A DNA stretch of 64,000 bases from the NCBI RefSeq assembly GCF_036711975.1, contig NC_091976.1:11098001-11162000 (forward strand). Reading direction: 5' to 3'. The stretch is from Onthophagus taurus. Its lineage: Eukaryota; Arthropoda; Insecta; Coleoptera; Scarabaeidae. The notes under the pieces were generated by a model. That model ran no database searches. It was given only the letters and a program-made list of their open reading frames with translations, and was not told where the DNA came from. The position numbers were made by a program, and so were the translations under genes. Of the stretch, positions 1 through 11,282 are shown in pieces. Within the stretch, counting starts at the first letter, position 1. Each line of letters starts with the position of its first letter.

Positions 1-455
1 CTGCGAAGCTCGATAACTGGTCAGATCCTCAGCAATGGTAACGCCGGAATTTTTGAATGATTTCTTTTTTAAAAAAATCCTTTGTTTAGTTTTGTAGTTT
101 ATAAATTTAACGATTATTGCGCGATTAGTTTTTCCGTTAGTGGGCTTCCCAACTCTGTGACAACGATCTATTTCATTTGGCAATATCTCAAGTCCCATTT
201 TATATTTTATTGTATCAATTATAACAGATTCAGTGTTTTCGGTCTTCGATTCAGTTAAACCAAATACCCGAATATTATTACGCCGACTGTATTGCTCTTG
301 TCGGTCAAGTTTTTCTTGCATCTCCGCCTTCATATCGGTATTTTCGGAGTTGACCTTGAGGATTTCTTGTTCGAGCGATTACTTTGGTTTCCAAATCCCG
401 AATTTTCTGTTGAAAAATCTAAAAAAAAATCTAAACGAATTCATTAAATCATAGT
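1..455 (-). pseudogene. LINE ORF1 (Gag-like RNA-binding protein) fragment
   Basis: The minus strand reads a coiled-coil-like stretch followed by RRNNIRVFGL, then an RCHRVGKP motif, a basic block and an IAEDLTS-like end. This is the arrangement of the RRM-type ORF1 protein of L1/Jockey-like non-LTR retrotransposons, which binds the element RNA as a chaperone. The frame shifts near 380 and the left side leaves the window. No reverse transcriptase is seen. The family is recognised from motif pattern only, so the clade is uncertain. Confidence 0.65.
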
Positions 456-680
456 GTTCGTTTGCGAGTTATGTGACGCAAATAACCGTGGTAAATTTCA
501 ACCGTATTGACGACAAGATGTAAATTCATGACCTTCAATTCACGTTAGTAATAACTTTAAACAAATCACAGCGCTCGTTTGCGAGTTACTATGTAACGCA
601 AATCCACACCTTTTAAGATGGATGATGTATCGTTGTTATCTTATAGTTTGCAGTAGTTCTTCAACGCGTCAACACACAAA
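456..680 (+). promoter_or_regulatory. PolB upstream region with a direct repeat
   Basis: No gene. Two imperfect copies of TCGTTTGCGAGTTA followed by GTGACGCAAAT or GTAACGCAAAT lie about 120 bp apart (near 455-482 and 574-602), just before the PolB ATG at 681. The PolB genes at 32344 and 35041 also have tandem repeats upstream, so a promoter role is plausible. No TATA box stands out. Confidence 0.4.
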
Positions 681-3600
681 ATGTTTATTTGCAAACGCTG
701 TCAGTCATCTTTTTCATTAAAACATAATCTCGACCGTCATACAAGAACAATACATAATAAAACCCAATTTGATTGTTAAATATGCGGGAAATATTTTTCA
801 AGACGTGATAAATTAAACATACATCAACGATCGGTTCATGGATTTCCAATTCAGTCTAAACGTCAAGCACCACCGTCATCAACTAGTGAGCTGCAAGTTC
901 CTGCATCATCATCATCATCATTATCCACTACTACCAAACGCTGTCGAAATTCAACATCACCACCACTTTCAATTAACAAGAAGAAGAATAACAAAGGTAC
1001 GATATGTAAGGTTTGTGGTGAATTTTTACCATCACTCGCCTTGCTTGAAACCCATCTTCGAGCGAAGCATGTTGAAGTTATTGACAATAATATTGAAAAA
1101 ATAATGTCTTGCTATAAAAATAGGGTAGTTTGCTATAAAATTAGTGGAGCTCAATCTGATGATGATATACCATCTTTTTTATTGAAATGTTGTGAAACAG
1201 TTAACAGACTGATTGAACAGCATCTCAGTGAAGATGGTTTGATTAAAGCTCAGATTGAGTTATTAGCTATTTTTATTAAGTCCGGGTTTGATGAAGATGG
1301 TAATGAAGAAGTTATTGCGTCAGAAAAAAATTTTAACACCAAATTTAAAATAATTACTCCATCTACTGCGTTGAATGAGGTATATGATGAGATGACTCAT
1401 GATATTTTAACCCAAAGCGAGGAATTTCAGGAGCGTGGGTCGGGGTGGGCTTTCTACTCAATATCTCACCTACTCCTTAACATTAACAAATTTCAACCTA
1501 TACCAGGGTCATCATATATCCGTTTACCCCAAGAAATCGCAAATAAAAAGGCATGCATCAATATTAAAAACTATGAAGATGATGCATGTCTTGCGTGGTG
1601 TTTGACGGCAGCTCTTCATCCCGCGGAACATAGTCTAGACCGGACTGCAAGTTACCCTCATTATAGTCAAGCACTAAATTTGCAAGGGATTACATTTCCC
1701 ATTAGTTTAAAGGATATTATTAAAATAGAAAAATTAAATAATTTAAGTATTAATGTGTATGAATTAGTTAAGAATTTAGATAAGTATGTGGTGGAAGGAC
1801 CAATTTATTTTACGAAACAAAGACGCGAGATTCATATAAATTTGCTTTATCTATACGAAAACGGTAAGGGTCATTTTGTATTAATTAACAACTTTTCTAG
1901 GCTTATATCAAGTCAGTGCACGAACCGTAACGGCTCTATACACCTTTGCGATGGATGTTTAACGCGATTTTCATCAAACGAAAAATTGATTGCGCATCAA
2001 AATCATGATTGTAATCATATCAGAACAATTATTCCCACGCAAAATTTAAAATCGAAACTTAATTATTTTGGCTTATATACTCCTGAAAATATTTTAGAAT
2101 TTAATAATTATAAATTCACTCAGATAGCTCCGTTCGTGATATATGCTGACTTTGAATCGATTTTACAACCCATCAACTTTTGCGAGCCCAATTCATCCAA
2201 ATCTTTTACCGAAAAAGTTGAGATGCATCAGCCCTACAGTTTCGCTTATTACATCGTTTCCACCGTTGATAGCGATTTCAATAAATTCGAAACGTATACG
2301 GGGCTCGATGCGTCTAAAGTTTTTATTTCAAAATTACTCGATGATGTCAAATTTATTTACAAATACTTCAAAACCGTAAAACCAATGCTACCTCTAACGG
2401 TCGATGAGCAACGGAATTTCGATTCGGCTGAAAATTGTTTTATTTGTCAAAATCCTTTCACATCTGATCAGGTTAAGGTTCGTGATCATTGTCACATAAG
2501 CGGTAAATACCGCGGTCCCGCCCATTCAAATTGTAATCTAAATTTCAAACTCCAAAACATTATTCCAATATTTTTACACAATTTTAGCGGTTATGATTGT
2601 CATTTATTTATTAAAGAAATGGCTGATATGGATGAACATGGACTTGATGTATTGCCGAACAATAAAGAAAACTACATCAGTTTTAGTAAAACAGTGTTGG
2701 TCGATAAGGTAATGGACGAAGATAGACATGTTGACAAAATTTTTTTAAAATTAAGATTTGTGAATTCATTTAGATTTATGGCATCTTCATTAGATTCTTT
2801 AGCTGATAACCTAGAAAAATGTGACTTTATCAATATACGTAAATTCTTTCCACACATTGAACATTTTAAATTGCTAACAAAAAAGGGTATACTTCCATAC
2901 AATTATATAACCTGTTTCGATAAATTAAATGATATCCAACTACCACCTAAAAGTATGTTTTATAACAAATTAACATTAGAAGATATAAGTGATGAGCAAT
3001 ATTTGCACGCTCAACGTGTGTGGAAAGAATTTAATTGTCAAAACTTAAAAGAATATTCTGACTTATACTTAAAGACCGACGTTCTTTTATTAGCCGATGT
3101 TTTCGAGAAATTTAGACGTGTATGTTTTAAAACGTACGGTTTGGATCCAACTCATTATTATACGGCACCGGGACTTTCTTGGGATGCCATGTTAAAATTC
3201 ACTAAAATTAAATTGCAATTGTTAACGGATATAGATCAAGTTAATTTCGTTAAAAAAGGTATCCGTGGGGGTATTTCCCAATGCTCCCTACGGCATGCTA
3301 AAGCTAACAATAAATATATGAAAAATTATGACGTCACTTCACCCTCAAAATTTTTAATGTATTGGGACGCTAATAATTTGTATGGGTGGGCAATGTCTCA
3401 ATTTATACCCTTTTCCGATTTTAAATGGCTGTCTGAAAATGAAATAGAAAATTTAGATTTTAATAATATATCTGATATTGCCGATTTTGGATTTATTTTA
3501 GACGTTGATATTGAATACCCCGAAAATTTACACGATCTACATAATGATCTCCCGTTCCTAGCTGAAAACCTATTACCACCTAACGGTAAATGTGAAAGTG

Positions 3601-4628
3601 ATAAAAGATTAATTCCAAATTTATTTAACAAGAAAAATTATGTTGTACATTATAGAAATTTAAAACAAGCCGTTGCTCACGGTCTTAAAGTTTGTAAAAT
3701 TAATAGAGTTTTATCGTTTAGACAGTCTGCGTGGTTGAAATCTTACATCGATAAAAATACAGAACTACGTCAATCAGCTAAAAACGCGTTTGAAAAAGAC
3801 TTTTTTAAATTAATGAATAACGCAGTTTTCGGTAAAACTATGGAAAATGTTGATAAGAGGGTTGATGTAAGATTAGTCACCAGTTGGGAAGACGTTCATG
3901 GTCATAGAGCGGGTAGACCAAAATTAGGGGCGCGCAGCTTAATCGCTAAATTAAATTTTAAGAATATTAAAATTTTTACGGAAACATTTTCGGCTATTCA
4001 AATGGAACGTCTTCATATCGTTTACGATAAACCTTTATATGTTGGTTTTACGGTTTTAGAGTTGTCGAAATTATTAATGTACAACTTTTTTTATGGTTTT
4101 TTAAAACCAAAGTATGGTGAAGGTATTCGGTTATGTTACATGGATACGGATAGCTTCACCGTTCTAATTAATTCCAATGATGTTTATACAGATGTAAAAT
4201 TATATTTAAATAAATTTGACACGTCTAACTACAGTCCTGATAATCAGTTTGACGTCCTGTTACAAAATAAAGCGGTTTTAGGTCTCATGAAGGATGAGAA
4301 TTGTGGTGAAATTATGGAAGAATTTGTGGGTTTAAGATCGAAGGTGTATGCTAACAGAGTCGCTGATGGACGGGTTACTAAAAAATCCAAAGGTGTAAAG
4401 AAGGCTGTCGTGAAACGTAAAATTACTTTTGAAAATTATATCGAATGTTTAAATTCTAAAGCCGTTTTGTTTAGAAAGCAATTATCTTTTAGGAGTTTTC
4501 ATCACATAATTTTTACTATGTTACAAAATAAATTGGTTCTTTCACCAAATGATACCAAGCGATGTATTTGTAATGATGGGATTGATACATTAGCTCGGGG
4601 TCATCATAGTATTAATAATAGCGTTTAA
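681..4628 (+). pseudogene. polB: Protein-primed family B DNA polymerase (Maverick A), one in-frame stop
   Basis: The reading frame runs from the ATG at 681 and is interrupted only by TAA at 777-779, inside the second N-terminal zinc finger where relatives read CSMCGK. The finger pair begins MFICKRC. A further Cys-rich block follows near 1010. The 3'-5' exonuclease motif FVIYADFES is near 2132-2158. An HNH/endonuclease-VII-like insert (CFIC ... VRDHCHISGKYRG ... NCNLN) lies near 2440-2540. Polymerase motifs are DANNLYGWAMSQ near 3367, NAVFGKTMEN near 3820 and MDTDSF near 4140. Reinitiation at the ATG at 1041 would give about 1,195 residues lacking the fingers. It replicates the linear element from a terminal protein. 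Its 3' end points to the right TIR, as in the other copies. Confidence 0.9.
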
Positions 4629-4977
4629 TCACTCTAAAAGTAAAATTATTAAATTATTAAATTTCATTAAATTATTAAATTGCATTGTTACATCATCAAC
4701 ATTTAATGTATAAGGTTGTTTTATCACAGAGTTTAATCACTCCGAAAGTAAAATGTTAATAAATTTTTTTAAAACATTTTAAAACTATACTATTGTTTTT
4801 TGATTCTCTTTTCTAGTAATTAAGTCTGCGAAGCAAATATTAATAATTTTTTTTTCTTTTTTTTTGTTTTTTATTTCTTTTTTGTTCTTCTTTTGCGAAG
4901 CAAATATTAATAAATTTTTTTCTTTTTTTTGTTTTTATTTCATTTTTGTTCTGTTCAACTGCTAAGCATTAAACTGG
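4629..4977. other. Non-coding 3' region of PolB A
   Basis: AT-rich, with two T-rich blocks each carrying a TGCGAAGCAAATATTAATAA string (near 4826 and 4891). No gene seen. Confidence 0.5.
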
Positions 4978-5104
4978 AAAGGTTTCGGTGGTTCGGTGGT
5001 TTATTGACTTTAAAGTTTCTAGATTTCTCCTTGCAGCTATCAGTTCAATTCCTATAACAAGTAAGTATTATATATATTCCGTTAAGTTACACCACCGAAA
5101 CCTT
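4978..5104. repeat. Conserved inverted-repeat cassette downstream of PolB
   Basis: It starts AAAGGTTTCGGTGGTTC and ends CACCACCGAAACCTT, so its ends are inverted repeats of about 15-20 bp. The interior contains CTATCAGTTCAATTC. Related cassettes lie downstream of PolB in both arms of the 15-kb palindrome (27555-27708 and 39677-39830). Function unknown; it could be a small non-autonomous element, a 3' processing structure or a replication signal. Confidence 0.55.
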
Positions 5105-5509
5105 GTTTTTATATTAATTGTATCTTAATTCTATAACGTCGCATGAATTTTTTTAAATTTACGCGCGCCATCTATCGCCCATCAGGCCACCGCTAGGTGG
5201 GCGCGCGTCGCCTATCCACCATGCGAGTTCCACCGCCCCATGACGCTACTTCCACCATCTACCGCTAGGTGGCGTCCCATGAAGTAGGCAACCAACATAG
5301 CGTTAGTTCCGCTATCCGCCGCTAGGTGGTGCCCCACGAGACAGGCAACCAACATGACATGCTTTTAGTTTCACTACACACCACCAGATGGCGCCACGTG
5401 CATTTTGAATTTCCGCGCTGTGACGTCACTTCCTGCGCGCGCATGCGTAGATGTCACAGGGGGATTGGCGGATTAACTTCCGCTCCAGAACTCTCATTTT
5501 TATACTACT
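5105..5509. repeat. Right terminal/subterminal region of Maverick A
   Basis: GC-richer DNA with repeated CCGCTAGGTGG and CGCCATCTATCG-type units, then CACCAGATGGCGCCAC, TGACGTCACTTCC (5421-5433), a GCGCATGCG-type block, AACTTCCGCTCCAGA and the end TATACTACT. The order matches the terminus at 41098-41235. See the finding on promoter-like motifs. Confidence 0.75.
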
Positions 5510-5602
5510 AAGCCTAATGCGTACTCCGATGTTTCCTCCAATTCTAGAGGAGGATAATAATCGGCTGAAAGGATATTCTTCCTGCTTCGCAACGTGAATG
5601 TA

Positions 5603-6090
5603 CAGGGTGGGCAAATTTGGGTGTTATTATAGGCTATCTCAGAAACTATAAGAGATACGAAAAAAGTAGGTGCCATGTCCCGGTCTCTTTTTTCGAGACT
5701 AGTCCAATCCCGCAAACACAAAACCTCTATCTTCTTTTGTTTTTAAGTTATAGCCAAAAAGTCAAATTTTCGTGATTTCAAAAAATGCTCATATTTCGTT
5801 TATTTTTGAAATTAGAGAAATGGGGTTGATACGTTCTTAAGACACTTTTTTAAGTAGAATATACTGCCGCTGAAAAATTTTAAAAATATTTGATGATTTT
5901 TGAGATACAACACAAAGTTGTATTTTTTTAAATACAAACTATACTTTATTATGATGTTAATGAAAAGAGCATATTTTTAGCTTTCCAATAATGTATCGCA
6001 CGCGCGGTGTATTTGCGGAAAATAAGCGTTATTTTTCAATTCTAAAATTGAAAGATTATGGTTCAAAATTTTAATTGTAGTAGGCGAGGA
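5603..6090. repeat. Left TIR of the mariner-like element
   Basis: Starts CAGGGTGGGC and can be followed as an inverted match to the right TIR as far as the AATAACGCTTATTTT region and slightly beyond. It contains a short inner inverted repeat around ACACAAAGTTGTATTTTT. Confidence 0.85.
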
Positions 6091-6462
6091 AAACGTTAAA
6101 TGCCACTTAGTTACTATGGTAACGTCAGTTTACTTGTCATTTCATTCATAAATTTTTCGAAACGAGTTTCCCGATTAAGAAGTTCCGCATTACCTTTAAA
6201 TAAAACAATAAAATTAGTAAAAGTCTTTAGACTTTTATAATGTTTTTTATTGTTCAAAATGGTTTAGTAAGAGATAATTTAAAAATAGGGAAGAAATTTT
6301 ACCGCTTGTTAGTTGTCAAAAATTATAATGGTATACTCGGTATACTATAATTTTTTTAATAAGTTAATGGTTTTTCTTTAATACTGTAAAATTTAACGGA
6401 GAAAGCTAGTTATGTGATGGAGCTCTTCAAACATTAAACAAAAATTTAACCATCAAAGTAAA

Positions 6463-7525
6463 TCACATCAAATTTTCAAATTGTCCCCCGTTATTTCGGA
6501 TACATAAATTGCACCTCTTTGCTACACTATTTATGGCATTTAAAATATGTATGTTCGAAAGTGAAGTTAAACATTCTTCAAAATTTTCTCTTAGCTGAAC
6601 AATATTTCTATTACGTTTTTTGTAAAGTTCGTTTTTGATGTGGCCCCAAAGAAAAAAATCTAACGGGGTCAAATCTGGGGAACGAGGTGGCCATTTTATG
6701 GATCCATTTGTGGCAATCACCTTATTCCCAAAATTTATACTTAAAAGCACCGAAACATCTCTAGTGTTGTGAGGTGGAGCTCCATCTTGTTGGAAATAAT
6801 ATTTGTTTGCTTCCATTAATGGGATTTGGTCCATATAATTGTTTATAATATTGTCAGATATGATTTGGTGGTATCTCTGGCCATTTAATTTTCCATCGTA
6901 AATTTTATACACTAACATACGATTTCCAAGAAGTGCGCACCAAACGCTGAAGCCAAATCATCCCTGACTCTGAATATCAATAGTTTGATGAGGATTTACA
7001 TCGGACCAGTAATGATTATTATGACGATTAAAGATACCATTGCTAGATATATAGCATTCATCAGTCCAAATAATTTTTCTTGGGAACGATGGATCTTTTA
7101 AACATTGTTGTTCGAACCATATACAAAATTGTAGACGCCTTTGAGAATCCCCTTCTACAAGCTGTTGACGTATCCGTATTAAAAATGGCTTAAATTTATT
7201 GTTTTTCAAAATAGTTAGAGCACGGCGTCTGAATTCCTGAATCCGCTTCAATTTGTCGACTGGAGATGGATGGATCTGCAATGACGGCTCCAATTACATC
7301 AATTGCGACATTTTCAGCACCTTGAATTTTATACTTTTGTGGTCTTGATTTTTTAAAACATCCATAGTTGATTAAATTTTCTTTCAGGCGGTTAAAAATT
7401 GACTTATGTGGTTGTTTTCGTTCTGGGTAGCGATTTAGATATGTTTCACACGCAGCATCAGCGTTGTCATTATTGTGAATAAAACATTCCAACATATCAT
7501 ACTTTTCATAGTTACTGAATTCCAT
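6463..7525 (-). pseudogene. IS630/Tc1/mariner transposase with DUF4817-type N-terminus, frame-broken
   Basis: Three minus-strand frames, 7525-7196, 7293-6958 and 6918-6463, form one protein with frameshifts near 7200-7290 and 6920-6958. The N-terminus (EFSNYEKYDMLECF) is a helix-turn-helix of the DUF4817 type. WTDECY holds the first catalytic Asp, QQDGAPPH the second and SPDLTPLDFFLWG the third. By my count 41 residues separate the second and third Asp, giving a DD41D pattern. It would cut and paste the element at TA sites but is inactive as written. Confidence 0.85.
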
Positions 7526-7664
7526 TTTCGAATTGAATGTTATTAGTTTTAAAAAAAACTGAAAACGCTAAGACTACCTATCACAATTTCTGACTTAAGT
7601 TTTTTAACTAGATGACAAATAAACACACGTTACTATAGCAACTAGGTAGTATTTACTGTTCGAA

Positions 7665-8151
7665 CCCGCCTACTATAATCAAAATTTTGAATATTAGCCC
7701 TTATTATTTTGGAATTGAAAAATAACGCTTATTTTCCGCACATACACCATGCATGCGATACATCATTGGAAAGCTAAAAATATCCTCTTTTCAGTAACAT
7801 CATAATCAAGTATAGTTTGTATTTAAAAAAATACAACTTTGTGTTGTATCTCAAAAACCAACAAGTATATTTAAAATCTTTCAACGGCAGTGTATTCTAC
7901 TTAAAAAAGTGTCTTAAGAACGTATCAACCCCATTTCTCCAATTTCAAAAATAAATGAAATATGAACATTTTTTGAAATCGCGAAAATTTGACTTTTTGG
8001 CTATAACTTAAAAACAAAAGAAGGTAGAGGTTTGGTCTTTGCGGGATTGGATTAGTCTCGGAAAAAGAGACCGGGACATGGCACCTACTTTTTTCGTATC
8101 TCTTATAGTTTCTGAGATAGCCTATAGTAACACCCAAATTTGCCCACCCTG
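7665..8151. repeat. Right TIR of the mariner-like element
   Basis: Imperfect inverted copy of 5603-6090, ending GCCCACCCTG before the TA duplication. Confidence 0.85.
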
Positions 8152-8185
8152 TACAAGACATGACTAATGATCATTCATCACGGTC

Positions 8186-8526
8186 TTATTTTAAATGTAC
8201 TTTCTCTAAAAAATCTAAACATAAATGTCCACAGTTGACTGCATTAAATTTTTAATATCTCTTATGATTATAAAATAGTTTTGTATTGGGTCCAAAGTAA
8301 TTTAGAAGTTCTTTAGGAGGCGTTAGGTTACCAAAACTATCAAAATATTGCACTAAATTATTATTCTTATAATATGCAACCCAATGCGTGCCAGATCCTT
8401 AAATTGAATCTAAATTAACTACTGCACATTCCTTTTTAAGCGTTTTTTTAGGTAATGTATCACGCATGTACACTCCTCTAAAATTAAGTATGTTTTCTCG
8501 CTCATAACGCATAATAATATCATCCG
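8186..8526 (-). pseudogene. Adenain-like cysteine protease (Maverick B), two nonsense codons
   Basis: The minus strand reads NFRGVYMRD, then GTHWVAYY (catalytic His), YFDSFGNLTPP and NCGHLCLDFL (catalytic Cys), ending with TAA at 8186-8188. It matches the intact copy at 53922-54311. Two in-frame TAA codons break it, one before GSGTHW and one before the Cys motif. The frame opens upstream in the -1 frame of the PLA2 gene, as in Maverick C, and an ATG lies at 8512. Adenain matures capsid proteins in adenoviruses and is a hallmark gene of Polintons. Confidence 0.85.
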
Positions 8527-9398
8527 TTAAGGGCGTCTGCGAGAGTTTCTTGATTTTTTGTTTCCTAAAAATAAACCCAATCCGTTACGATATGGTTTTA
8601 GAAAAAGACCTTGACCGGATTTTTGTTTTCCGATTGCTATCGCTTCCATTTCCTTGTTATGCCGTCGGTCTTCGATAAATTTTTCTTTAGCTGCTCTCAC
8701 ATCTTTTACTGCTTTGACGACATTGCTTACACCGGATGCGAGTGCACCGGCGGCCGACAAACCAGCAAATAAAGATATGAGAAATGGTAGAAAACCTCCT
8801 GATTTACTAGCGATACCACTACCATTGATGGAGGGAATTGCTATAATACGAGGTGTGCGGATCGTTTTCTTACCACCAACATTTTTTATCGCCTTTTTTG
8901 CTATACCCAATGCATATTTCGCATACTTTTTAAATTTTCATTAGGGAAATTTTTCGATTTTAATTTAATTTTGATTGGTTTCAATACGTTTGAATTAAAA
9001 GCAACAGAGCCTCCATTTTTATGTAGCCCTCTCCTTCTTCGTTTATACTCCTTCATACCTAATCCTAATTTCCTTTTTGTTTTCATACCGCTAGTTACAA
9101 GCCAAGCGCTTATTTTTTCTCCAACACTTAAATTTTTATCTAGTACCCTATTCCACGCTTTCTCTTCTAATATCTTATCGGCTTCGTGTCGTGTATGTAA
9201 ATCTTTATTCTGAGAATAGGCGATATCGTGTTTTTTGCAAGCTTTATCAAGAGAATTAATTCCGGGATCTCCACGAGTTAATCGCTTGGCGAGTTTTGTA
9301 CCGGGACCACAATACTGATAACCCGGAATGTGTAATTCTATTGGTAATTTGTTTATAAAGGAATTAAATACACCTCCCCCCTCGATGTCGCTAGTCAT
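8527..9398 (-). pseudogene. PLA2-domain virion core protein (Maverick B), frameshifted
   Basis: The N-terminal part reads IPGYQYCGPGTKLAKR (Ca-binding loop) and CKKHDIAY (catalytic His-Asp), the parvovirus VP1-type phospholipase A2 signature also known in adintoviruses. A frameshift near 8905 separates it from the C-terminal part, which has a Gly/Ala-rich hydrophobic segment (FLISLFAGLSAAGAL). I place the start at the ATG at 9398 (MTSDIEGGG), because the upstream ATG at 9443 lies in the TATA-like stretch; the Maverick C homologue is arranged similarly. The neighbouring ATPase is transcribed divergently. The protein would breach the endosomal membrane during virion entry. Confidence 0.85.
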
Positions 9399-9491
9399 TA
9401 TACTAACATGAAGAACACCGTAATACGCATATATAAATTTCATTTTCTGTTATTCTGCAACTAGTGACTAAGCCCATGTAGCCATATAAAG
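9399..9491. promoter_or_regulatory. Divergent PLA2/ATPase promoter of Maverick B
   Basis: A stretch of about 90 bp between divergent late-type genes, containing ATATATAAATTTC and CATATAAAGATG TATA-like boxes on opposite strands. The same divergent layout occurs at 52968-53058 in Maverick C. Confidence 0.5.
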
Positions 9492-10180
9492 ATGCGCCTT
9501 ATAAAAGTAAAAAACAAAATTGAAGTACACGACATCGATGATCGAGTAGTAGTAAAAAATTCGTTGTTAGCTAGACGTCACGGAGAACAGTTACCGAACA
9601 CTATACGAGCGATAATAGCAGGACCTAGTAATTGTGGAAAAACTAATGTAATGCTATCCGTTCTTTTCGATCCTAATGGTTTAAAGTTTGAAAATGTAGA
9701 CGTTTATTCAAAATCGCGATATCAACCAAAGTATAAGTTTTTGGAACATATTTTAAATGCAGTGAAAGGCGTAAGATACTTTCCCTATAAAGAGAATGAT
9801 GAAGTAATTGAACAGAATAAGGCGTTACCTAATTCAGTCTTTATTTTCGATGATGTTTCCCTTAGCAACCAGAAAATAATTCAACAGTTCTATTCCATGG
9901 GGAGACATAACTCTGTTGATAGTTTTTATTTAGCTCAATCGTATTCCAAGGTACCTAAACAATTAATTCGAGATAATGTTAATTTAATGATTTTATTTAA
10001 ACAAGACGCCTGCAATCTTAAACATGTTATCACGTTGATCCGGATATGAGATTTGAAGACTTTCATTCCATGTGTAATCTATGCTGGAAAAATAAATACC
10101 GATTTCTCGTTATCGATAAAGATAGAGATATAAAAGACGGACGCTATAAATTCAAATTCGATGAGTATATATTGTTATAA
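9492..10180 (+). pseudogene. FtsK/HerA-type DNA-packaging ATPase (Maverick B), frameshifted
   Basis: Walker A is GPSNCGKTN and Walker B is SVFIFDDVS, followed by YSMGRHNSVDSFYLAQSY. The homologue at 52269-53009 is open. A frameshift near 10030, inside KHV, separates the last ~45 residues, which can be followed in another frame (MRFEDFHSMCNLCW ... IKDGRYKF) to TAA at 10178. This ATPase, related to poxvirus A32, drives genome packaging. Confidence 0.88.
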
Positions 10181-10201
10181 ATAAAAATAACTCGTGTAGT
10201 C

Positions 10202-11281
10202 ATGGAAAAACCTACGAAACGGCTACATCCTAAAAGGACATTAAAAACAAAAAAATCTGATAAATTGAAGTCAGATATAATTCATCTCAGCGATGCTATT
10301 CGACGTAAATATTTAGCCATTAAAGTTGGTAAAGAAGGACAAGAAAAAGAATTAGAACGTATCAATAAACCAATAGTTAAACCTCTGGATACGTTAATTG
10401 AAACGCTTAAAAAATATCCTAAAACGGAGCAAACTGAAACGAAGGACGTTAAGCCGCTACCACTTAAAACAGAACCATTGAATCAAAATAAAACTCAACC
10501 GACAATTTCACCTCTTCAAGCGAGCGATGAAATATTCACGTACGAACCCGAATATTTCTTATCTTCAACAGATGAAAGAAAACAAGAGGAGCCAATGAAA
10601 ATATCGCATGAATCAACGAATGAATATCTTGAACAATATCATGAACTACCTAGAAAGTATATACACGGTTTATTAACAGGGAAGGAAGACTTTCATGATC
10701 CAACATTTGGTATTGTACATGATCCGGTCGTTGAGTCATGCAGCATTGGCAATAGTAATGTTACGTTTGATGCTAATGGCGATATAATTATTGATACCAC
10801 TAAAAAGAAATACAAAGGAACTGCTGGTCTATATGAATTGCTGTTTAAAAAAGTTCCTATGGAGTATAGCGAAAATGATATGAATAAATACCAAGAGATA
10901 TTGAATGATACAAATGCTCATAAACGTAATAATGATCCTAATGAGCAAATAAAGGGTAACAAATCATTTAAATATAGAAACATTATTAAGCGGATGATTG
11001 ATAGTCAAGGAGGAGACAGCACGCCCCGCACTTCTCGTAAAAGAACTAAGTCGACGGCAACAGCAATCAGTTCACGTATTGGATTCGGACATAGCTCCTC
11101 ATCTTTAAATTTAATAGCTGGAGATACTAGACCCTATCAATACGTATATTTTGATGATATAAATGAACTTGTAGATAGACTGCGATTATTAGTTAGTTCT
11201 CAACAAGCTGGTAATACATCGCATAATAACGAAATTGTATCTATAATAGAAGAACTAAAAGAAGCAAACATCATTTATTGA
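10202..11281 (+). CDS. Conserved Maverick protein, 359 aa, function unknown
   Basis: An intact reading frame. The N-terminal third is Lys-rich and contains DAIRRKYLAIKVGKEG. The C-terminal half carries a conserved block with GTAGLYELLFKK and NAHKRN, and then YVYFDDINELVDRLRLL. The same two blocks occur in the gene at 51221-52237 of Maverick C. Its place between ATPase and fibre-like gene is conserved. I recognise the GLYELL/NAH block from insect-genome Maverick proteins but know no function; a virion-associated role is a guess. The next gene starts one base after its stop. Confidence 0.75.
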   Translation: MEKPTKRLHPKRTLKTKKSDKLKSDIIHLSDAIRRKYLAIKVGKEGQEKELERINKPIVKPLDTLIETLKKYPKTEQTETKDVKPLPLKTEPLNQNKTQPTISPLQASDEIFTYEPEYFLSSTDERKQEEPMKISHESTNEYLEQYHELPRKYIHGLLTGKEDFHDPTFGIVHDPVVESCSIGNSNVTFDANGDIIIDTTKKKYKGTAGLYELLFKKVPMEYSENDMNKYQEILNDTNAHKRNNDPNEQIKGNKSFKYRNIIKRMIDSQGGDSTPRTSRKRTKSTATAISSRIGFGHSSSSLNLIAGDTRPYQYVYFDDINELVDRLRLLVSSQQAGNTSHNNEIVSIIEELKEANIIY

Positions 11282-11282
11282 A

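Larger units (their letters stand above)
456..5509 (+). mobile_element. Maverick/Polinton A, right part, ending at its terminus
   Basis: The segment holds a PolB gene and ends at 5509 with TATACTACT after a CRE/ETS motif block that matches the terminus of the 15-kb element ending at 41235. Mavericks end in 5'-AG...CT-3' and make 6-bp target duplications, so AAGCCT (5510-5515) is the candidate duplication; its partner is outside the window. The right flank is the penton gene of another Maverick, so A is nested in B. The left boundary is unknown and 456 is only the edge of the LINE fragment. Confidence 0.8.
5603..8151. mobile_element. Tc1/mariner-superfamily transposon with ~490-bp TIRs
   Basis: The ends are CAGGGTGGGCAAATTTGGG and its inverse, flanked by TA at 5601-5602 and 8152-8153, the target duplication of the IS630-Tc1-mariner superfamily. 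The inverted repeats match imperfectly for about 490 bp (5603 to ~6090; ~7665 to 8151). A broken transposase lies between them. It is inserted in the penton gene of Maverick B. Confidence 0.9.
5510..8165 (-). pseudogene. Penton-like minor capsid gene of Maverick B, N-terminal fragment split by a transposon
   Basis: The minus strand from 8163 begins MSCTFTL across the mariner insertion (5603-8151) and continues at 5600-5510 through ADYYPPLELEE to EYALGLV. This parallels the start of the intact homologue at 54314 (MSQTFTLVG ... EEYFPPIQLD ... YSLGLIG). The single-jelly-roll penton caps capsid vertices in this virus class. The coding stretch is cut first by the transposon near codon 4 and then by Maverick A at 5509, with the rest presumably left of A, outside the window. 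Confidence 0.8.

Noticed and set aside
838..1104. His-rich open frame and its antisense partner at 863-1087
   Set aside because: Shadow frames over the low-complexity Ser/Pro/His linker of PolB A; the same effect appears at 32086-32295, 35090-35299 and 59708-60054.
8186..8526. Alternative genetic code with TAA read as Gln (two stops in adenain B could replace Gln codons)
   Set aside because: Other genes here use TAA as a normal stop and the same element has frameshifts; ordinary decay explains it.
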